Assembly: GCA_018725535.1 (NCBI GenBank)
Contig: QLUS01000014.1
Coordinates: 1 to 22,479 of the forward strand
Direction of reading: 5' to 3'
Length of the DNA: 22,479 bases
From: Bacillota bacterium
GTDB lineage: Bacteria; Bacillota; UBA994
Made by a program: the position numbers and the translations under genes. Below are positions 22,403-22,479 of this stretch, piece by piece. Within the stretch, counting starts at the first letter, position 1, and every line of letters starts with the position of its first letter. The notes below the pieces were generated by a model. That model worked only from the letters and a program-made list of their open reading frames with translations. It had not been told where the DNA came from and searched no databases.

Positions 22403-22479
22403 ATGGCTAAGAAGAAGTTTGAACGCAATAAGCCGCATGTTAACGTAGGGACAATCGGTCACATTGACCACGGTAAGAC
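22403..22479 (+). CDS. tuf: Elongation factor Tu, N-terminal fragment (cut by window end)
   Basis: EF-Tu delivers aminoacyl-tRNA to the ribosome as a GTP complex. Only the first 25 codons are inside the window: a basic start MAKKKFERNKPHVN followed by VGTIGHIDHGK, the beginning of the canonical GTP-binding P-loop. The ATG at 22403 has AGGAGGGAG (22386-22394) upstream. It has its own promoter directly after the tRNA terminator. The gene is truncated by the window edge, not broken. Confidence 0.95.
   Translation, partial: MAKKKFERNKPHVNVGTIGHIDHGK

Overview
The window is a chromosomal housekeeping segment of a moderately GC-rich, probably endospore-forming member of the Bacillota (Firmicutes), most likely a deep clostridial or Desulfotomaculia-like lineage. 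Three things point there: the ctsR-mcsA-mcsB-clpC-radA-disA order, the yacL-ispD-ispF-cysS-mrnC-rlmB-sigH order known from Bacillus subtilis, and strong AGGAGG ribosome binding sites with many GTG and TTG starts (about 10 of 22 genes). Species cannot be assigned from the sequence alone. I see no phage, IS element, CRISPR array or defence locus. No gene-free stretch exceeds 300 bases; the longest are 1-253 and 14779-14998.

Layout. (1) 1-5728: a heptad-repeat intergenic block, a lipoprotein cyclophilin, guaB, an EF-G-like GTPase and an RlmI-type 23S rRNA methyltransferase. (2) 5729-14340: a CtsR-controlled stress operon, with an operator-like direct repeat just downstream of the promoter. It runs ctsR, mcsA, mcsB, clpC, radA and disA, then continues into the phosphatidylethanolamine genes psd and pssA, and ends at a strong bidirectional terminator. 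(3) 14350-14778, minus strand: a small unrecognised cysteine-containing protein, vaguely MazG-like at its C-terminus. It is convergent with pssA and divergent from carD, with recognisable promoters facing both ways. (4) 14999-20939: carD, a membrane PIN-TRAM protein (YacL type), an ispD-ispF fusion, cysS, mrnC, thyX and rlmB, tightly packed and often overlapping. (5) 20940-22479: sigH with its own promoter, a four-tRNA operon (Tyr, Gly, initiator Met, Thr) with a strong promoter and terminator, and the start of tuf with its own extended -10 promoter.

How the parts work together. CtsR, McsA, McsB and ClpC form the arginine-phosphorylation branch of protein quality control. RadA and DisA connect recombination and DNA integrity to c-di-AMP signalling. 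Psd and PssA make the membrane lipid phosphatidylethanolamine. CarD acts on RNA polymerase. IspDF, CysS, ThyX, Mini-III and RlmB supply isoprenoids, charged tRNA, dTMP and mature 23S rRNA. SigH controls entry into sporulation.

No clearly new multi-gene system is visible. The best leads are the heptad-phased (GCnnnnn) intergenic repeats, the unrecognised minus-strand gene with its palindromic divergent control region, the EF-G paralogue whose catalytic histidine is replaced by tyrosine, and an initiator tRNA with an apparent U1-U72 mismatch.
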